Assembly (NCBI GenBank): GCA_903813345.2 | Contig: CAIIXF020000002.1 | Location: 22,088,455-22,148,454 of the forward strand | Source of the DNA: Owenia fusiformis | Lineage: Eukaryota; Annelida; Polychaeta; Sabellida; Oweniidae | Direction of reading: 5' to 3' | Length of the DNA stretch: 60,000 bases | Part shown: piece by piece, positions 53,890-60,000 of the stretch | Layout: each line of letters opens with the position of its first letter | Position numbering within the stretch: the stretch's first letter is position 1 | The notes under the pieces: generated by a model | Told to the model about the DNA's origin: nothing | Seen by the model: only the letters and a program-made list of their open reading frames with translations | Database searches by the model: none | Position numbers and translations under genes: made by a program

Positions 53890-56575
53890 TATACTCTTTT
53901 TTCTCAATATAGAATAACATGAAAAAATGCAAAGGCAGTGGACTTTGGCATAGGGTGCTTTTGACTTCTAAAAATCTAAAAACTTAAAGAATTATGAATA
54001 CAAGTGCAGGTTGTTACGATTTCAGATCTAGAGCATCTCGCATGTGCAAAACAAATAATTGTGATGAAATTGAACATGTATGGGTATTAGATCGTGAGGA
54101 ATGGTGATCAACAGACCTGAAATAAATGGCGAATTTTTTTTATTCATCAATATTTTTTATTCATCATAATTTAGGTTGATGACCTTAACTAAAAAATGGT
54201 AGTATACGATCGTCGTATTACTGAAGTTTTACTCTGTTTCAAAAAGGAAAATTGTATAGAAAATGACCGATCCCTCTAATGAGTTATCATGTACTAAATG
54301 TCTGTTTTATGTTTTGGAATCTCAAAACACAAGAGCTAGTACAAGGTTACACCAGTACTTATAAGCAGGGATATAGATAAAACAATAAAACAACGAAGTA
54401 TACTCAAGAATTCTAAAGTTCTATGCTTAAAAGTACAAGAGGCTGATTTCTCTGTAACTAGACAATACAAAAATTAACACTTATAAGTTATAGAGCAAGG
54501 TAGATTCTGACTGATGATATATAGATCCGCAATCTCAGATGAATAGTATCACTAAAATACTAGGTTTGTCATGCTGGGAAAGGCCTATAGCAACTATTGT
54601 GCTATGTACCTGTTACTGAACTTCTTAAAGACCTTGTTCCTGCTAATGGAATTCACTCTGAGAATTCCATTTCTGGAAAATCAGGTACATGTTTCTAAAC
54701 AATGTTAAACTCATTTTTTCATGTGTGCTCACATTGAAGGCCTCTCTAATATGAACACCTCTCAATGTGAACACTTCCTTGGTCCCAATTTTGTTCTTAT
54801 GCACATTAATTTACATAATGAGATAATCTTGAAATGCAAACACCTGCTAATATGAACACTTTTGGCAAATTCTAGTTGTGTTTGGATAAGACAGGTATTA
54901 CTGTAGATGACGATGATGACGATGATGATGTTAGATGAAGTGAAGGGATGAAGGGTTTGGATTTTAACTTATACTTATAAAAGTGAAGACTCTTACTTTA
55001 AAGGTTAAAACAATTAACAAGGTTTTACAATCCTGACTTTTATGAGGGTACAATTCCTATAGGAATTTGCATTATGATTAATGATACAGGCACCTATTAA
55101 TGTTGAATGCTACCAGCTGTGTTAAACAAATGACAGAAGTTGAAATTGTCATTAAACCTGAGGCAATCAAAGGAACAACACATCCTGTCCAAAAAATCTC
55201 ATACGCAATTTAGAAAAAATCGCAATGAAGAAAATCTCAACGAGAAAAACATGTATAGTATAGTATTAAGAATGGAATGTCTCAATCATTTCACTTTTAT
55301 GATTTCTTATCTTGTTTTGAAGCCATTTATTTGATCTATCAATTCTAGAAAATTTATATTTGTAAATGAGTAGATTGACATTTGCACAATCTCCACCATG
55401 ATAACGTAAACCTTATGAGGTGTATTAATAACTATGATATAGTCATTATTGAGATAACTCTATCAATGACTAGGAAATATCGTACATTTAAGTTTGCGTG
55501 GTATTTGTTATTTTTAATATGTTTGATTATACCTAATAAGGTCAAATTGAAGAGGGGGGGGCAGTTGTTATTATGACATAATTAGGAGCCATAATTTGAT
55601 GTTGATCCAATCATAATCACAGGTGTTAAAACACGAATATACCATGAGCACATGCTTTGAGGATCCGCGTTGTTTGAACCTACCGCCGAGCACACTTATA
55701 CATTAAGACCCGTCACACATTCATGATACCGCCGAGCAAGCTCATTGCATCATCGGGTCTGCTTTACCCCCGTGATAATTACATTTCAAATCTCATTTTT
55801 TTCCTAAAAAAAACAAAAATAGATAATATTCAGAAAGCCAAGCCAAATAATAACAATCAACAGTACACAATTATAAAATCCATTAGGGTTTAATAAATAA
55901 CCAACAAAACATCTTAAATTTGGCAATTCAAAAACCAAAAAGTCCATTAATTTATCGATATATTTATTCAGTTGAATCGTTTTATGGGATACATACGCAC
56001 TGACTATTAACCTTTTCATCCCATGTTATCATCAAATGAGTAGTTACCCATAATTTGTCCTGGCATACGGATATGTAAAATTATTAATGTCACAATTAAA
56101 TCATCATGATATGAAATATTGATAACGTGATATCATTTTAATATTAAATCATAATTTCTAGTGTATTAGTCATTATGAAAAACAACATTGTTTGTGTTGA
56201 ATGATATGTTTTGACACAAGACTATGTGACCATCTGACAGTATGTACACAACATATTGTTTTTTATTGGAACTTCTCGCAAGTATTGGAATGGCGCAGAA
56301 GAATTAAACTTTTCCAAGGAAAATAATAAGTTAACTATCTCCAGTTTTAACTATTTCCAGTTTGGCTAGTTTACAAAGAATAATGTATAAGAAAGAAAAA
56401 TATTAACTTAAGGCATGTGATGAGAAAGGCAATGTTAGTATTTTGGTAAGAATTTATTCTGGTCTTTCTCATGTTAGTCATTGATTATAAAGTCAAAATT
56501 ACAATTTCTGAATGAGCTTCTCTCTGGTGCCAATTCTATATAGTTTCTCTCTACAATCTGCAGTCTGATATGCTA
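53890..56575. other. No gene seen
   Basis: AT-rich. Contains a fragment of the AACACCT/ACAGGTATTACTGTA repeat family at 54735-54905 and a GATGACGATGATGA microsatellite at 54907-54930. Short ORFs have no recognisable domain. No convincing GRXCR1-like 5' exon. Confidence 0.5.
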
Positions 56576-56579
56576 TTTT

Positions 56580-57270
56580 GTAAAACCTGCTTTAGTGCAA
56601 CACCTTTGGAACCTCTAAAAAGTGTTCCAATTGTTAGGTGTTCAACTTAAAGAGGTTCATTAAATAGTTGGTCTTGGGACTTTGAAAGAGTTCCACTAAC
56701 AGAGGTGTTCCACTTATAAAGATGTTCCACTTTACAGGTTTCACTTTTTTTCAAGGCTCTTTCTCCCCTTCAACTTATCTACTTGAATGTTGGGTAGCGG
56801 GGGGGGGGGTAGAATGGCTTGATGAAAAACTGATGTACATGTACTTGCATTTCCATGTACAGTAAAATCTGTCTAATTTGAACACCTAAGACTAGCTTAA
56901 TTAGGCAGGTGTTCACATTTTGAGTTTTTTAACATGGAAGTCTATAGCAGATGGAACCAAAAAGCATTCACATTGAGAGGTGTTCATATTAGAGAGGTGT
57001 TTAGATATATGTGCTTTATACTGCATGATGGAATGTTACCTGCAAGCACATTCTCATAACTGCTTCAGCGAAACCTGTTAAGTGGAACATTGCTAGTTGA
57101 ACACCTTTCTTAGTGGTTCGAAGACCAACTAACTTAACGGTATATGAACCTCTATAGGTTGAACACCTACCATGTGGAACACTTTTTAGATGTTCCAAAG
57201 GTGTTGTGTTTGAAACACTTTTCAGAGCTTAAGACAAACTGCCTTAATGTTAAATGAACCTCTATAGGTT
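56580..57270. repeat. Cluster of the AACACCT / ACAGGTTTTACTGTA dispersed repeat
   Basis: AAACCTGCTTTAGTGCAACA, AGAGGTGTTCCACTTATAAA, ACAGTAAAATCTGTCTAATT and AAACCTGTTAAGTGGAACA mark three or four adjacent or nested partial copies. Confidence 0.7.
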
Positions 57271-57654
57271 GAGCACCAACAGGATTTAGTCACTCATTTC
57301 TATTTTTGTAAGATAACCAGAATGACATATTCTAAACTGGTATTGCATAAGCATACCAAGTGGTACCAAGTAAAAAATAATATGATTTGCACTGAAATTG
57401 ATAAGACTTCAATCTTTTAGCTATTATAGTGTTTACTTTAAACAGTGCTTTGTTGACTTTTTACACTTGTTTGTGCATGTCAATGATAAATTCCAATCTG
57501 TTTAAAATAGAAATGACATTCTTGGGATTTTATAATCTCAATTCATTGGGCACACATGATGAGTCTGTATATTGTGAAAATGTGGTTATTTGAAGAGAAA
57601 TGGCTGATTTTTTCAAAATGAGCCAAAAGATGGTACGTATTACCAATACAATCC

Positions 57655-57785
57655 CCATACAAAGCATTAATATGAAAAATGTCACCACATGCCATTTGTT
57701 ACAGATGCCGAAACACTAACGCCAACAAACGTCACAAAAAGTTGGAGACTATAGCAATGTGTCACAACTTTTGGTGGTGACATAA
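57655..57785 (-). repeat. Dispersed repeat (CACCAC...TTAATGCCTTGTT family), reverse copy
   Basis: AAAGCATTAATATGAAAAAT, GTCACCACATGCCATTTGTT and AAAAGTTGGAGACTATAGCA followed by TTTTGGTGGTGACAT. Confidence 0.75.
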
Positions 57786-57789
57786 ATTG

Positions 57790-59250
57790 GATTTTAGCAT
57801 TAAGATGTCAAAGTTCAAAACACAAAGAGCAACATTCAACTTTGATTTTAATTTTGCAAAACATGTTCTTTAATTTGTGGAAAACACTCAACACTTAAGT
57901 GAAACACATTGGTTCATATAAAATCTCTAAAATGCCTTTGTATCGCACAATACAAAAGTATGAATGATCATGTAAGACTATAATAGAAATATTGACATCA
58001 CTAATTAGAAGAGTAATGTTACATAACTTCAATTATAGATAGTATGGGAATGAAAAAGGTGATAATTAATTTAGCACAGTATGTGTATATATTAATATGT
58101 AGGTGAATTGATTATGTAAGGCTCGAGTAATTATTTTTTGTTTAACATTGTTTCATTTTTGTCGAAGGATAAGGTGACAAAACTTTTTGCTTCTGTTACA
58201 TCTTCAAATGAGTAAATAGTTCAATGAGATGCATATTTCAGCCATAAAAAAATCATCTGCTAGTAGTAATGTCCAAAAGTAAACCATAAATTCAACTGAA
58301 GATTTAATTGTCACAAAGTAAGAAGATATCAATCAAATTATTATTGTATATATCTAAAAAGAATCTCAGGTTACTCTCGAACTGACATCATTTTTTGTTT
58401 TTAGGAATGTTAAAGACAAAAAGTATAGTTTGGAATGTTGGTTTAAGAGAACAGACTAGAACTATAAAACGTGTATCAGTTTTCAGTTTTCCTTGTTTAC
58501 TATCTCATCTCTAACTTTCTAAGAGCTTAGAATGATCTTAGTTTGAAGAGGGTAAAAGGGTAAGTGGTAATTAATTGATCGCAGACATACATGTATACTG
58601 TCTATGTATTAATACAGTATGCTCATGAATACAGAGTATTTTTATATTACATCTGATATTACGTTGCATCTATAATATACAATGATGGGATGGAATAGGA
58701 TAAAGCAGGATTTATATTTAAATCCATGTATATGGGAAACAATGATAATTATATGTTTCATCTATTTTTTAAGTTGTGCTAGGTTGAAAGGAGGGGGGGA
58801 GGCTTTAAAACATTTCATATACCAATGATTTATTTTTCTGATGTTGCCCTTTGTAATTTTTCACTATTATTCAAAGCAATCTATGATTCCATCTAACTGT
58901 ACATACTCATGTTTGAAATAAATATTTGTCAGACATATTGTATTGTATTATTTTGGAGTATCATCATTTCCTTTTATTATCGTAAAGTTCTCTTTAACAA
59001 GTGACAAAAGCTTTGAAGAGTATATGTGCACTCAGGCAGTATTAGCTCATGAATGATTTAGACGCTAATTAGCCTGCCCAAATATATACTGCTATCTAAA
59101 TTGAAAAAAAAGATCACTTTTCTCTATTAAAGTAAACTTAATTCATCTTAAAGATTTTTCTGAACAATCTTTTCGTATTTTTGAACAATGTTCATTTATC
59201 TTATTCTCAGAGCTTAATTTCAGAACTACTCTATATTCAGCCATGTTGTT
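57790..59250. other. No gene seen
   Basis: AT-rich, with a G run near 58790 and no supported ORF or element. Confidence 0.5.
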
Positions 59251-59255
59251 TATTA

Positions 59256-59903
59256 CAAGGGCCGATCAAAATGTTTCTTACCATTGGCTCTCAATTTTAT
59301 AATAAGAGGAGTTGGAAGCTCAAACTTTAACATGAGACAGGATAGTTAGTTTGCTTGAAACTGTACGAATTTCATATACATTGGTTAATTGGTAGTGACA
59401 CAGAGTCAATTCATATTTTCAATGACACAGTTAGGTGGAGCAGCGTTATATATAAAATATCTGCTGAGTCGTGGTTCTGGAAATTTACTGACATCGTTTA
59501 AAACCTCTCATAGGAAGGCCTTAAACATGTTTTTTTGGATCGGATGGACAGATATAGGAAGTGCATTGCAACTGGGGATGAATATTTTGAATGAGAATGA
59601 ATATTAGCAGAAAAACTAATTAAACATGATTAAACTACAGTTTGTTGACAGATGACGCTACTTAGTGTTAGAAATTTCCAAAACTGCAGCTAAGCACAAT
59701 TTTTTATAAAAAACGCTGCTCCACCTAATTCAATCATTGAAAATATGTATTGACTTTGAGTCACTACCAATACACCAATTTAAATGAAACTCATACAGTA
59801 TCAAGCAAACTTACTACCCTGTCTCATGTAAAAGTTTGAGCATCCAACTCCTCTTATTATAAAATCTAGAGCCAACGGTAAGAAACTTTTTGATCGGCCC
59901 TTG
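59256..59903. mobile_element. 648-bp fold-back element with about 200-bp inverted ends, TA target site
   Basis: Left end CAAGGGCCGATCAAAATGTT and right end TTTTTGATCGGCCCTTG are inverted copies; pairing continues through ACCATTGGCTCT, AATAAGAGGAGTTGGA, GACTCTGTGTCACTACCAAT-type words to GGTGGAGCAGCGTT, about 200 bp per arm at 85-90%. TA flanks both ends. TA plus this terminus suggests a Tc1/mariner-related non-autonomous element. Confidence 0.8.
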
Positions 59904-60000
59904 TACTGTCGGGTTTCCGTGATTAATCTTTCCTTTGGTCATTCCTATATAATTCGTCACAATTCTCTCTAAAATGTGAATGAACTGTCAGCTATTTTTG

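Overview
This is a eukaryotic window from an AT-rich, repeat-laden animal genome. The gene content points to a metazoan, most likely a marine invertebrate: tandem C2H2 fingers, BEN domains, TTF-type fingers derived from transposons, and a GRXCR1-like glutaredoxin gene with kilobase introns. The phylum cannot be decided from sequence alone. Genes occupy a small share of the window. The rest is LTR, mariner, LINE and SINE debris, at least eight MITE or fold-back families, and many minisatellites.

Layout. 0.7-1.6 kb: an LTR. 2.3-4.2 kb (-): two single-exon ORFs of a virus-like (Polinton/adintovirus-type) element, one of them an intact A32/FtsK-HerA-like packaging ATPase. 4.3-7.3 kb: satellites and a MITE. 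8.4-10.6 kb (-): a 15-finger C2H2 gene followed in the same frame by five more fingers behind one TGA that replaces a zinc-binding Cys codon. 11.7-13.4 kb: SINE and MITE copies.

13.9-38.7 kb (+): the centre of the window. Two 5' exons (13955-14267 and 15487-15801) both end in splice phase 1. Downstream lie nine successive terminal modules. Every one starts with a phase-1 acceptor and ends with its own stop codon: one diverged TTF-type finger exon, four tandem TTF-type finger exons (the first frameshifted), three multi-exon BEN-domain modules, and one exon with two C2H2 fingers. I read this as one transcription-factor locus that swaps its DNA-binding domain by alternative 3' splicing, organised like Drosophila lola or mod(mdg4) but mixing three DNA-binding families. 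The first TTF exon is followed by a decayed DUF4371/hAT-type transposase, suggesting how this domain was acquired.

42.4-46 kb: minisatellites. 43.9-53.1 kb (-): the last three coding exons of a GRXCR1-like gene; its 5' exons are not visible and probably lie beyond the right edge. 46.5-51.6 kb: a 5.1-kb element with a 5-bp target duplication, long terminal inverted repeats and nested inverted repeats, including a hairpin with 95-bp perfect arms, sitting in the second-to-first recognised intron of that gene. 53-60 kb: microsatellites, dispersed repeats and a 650-bp fold-back element. Exon boundaries were derived by hand from splice signals and phase; nothing was checked against transcripts or databases.
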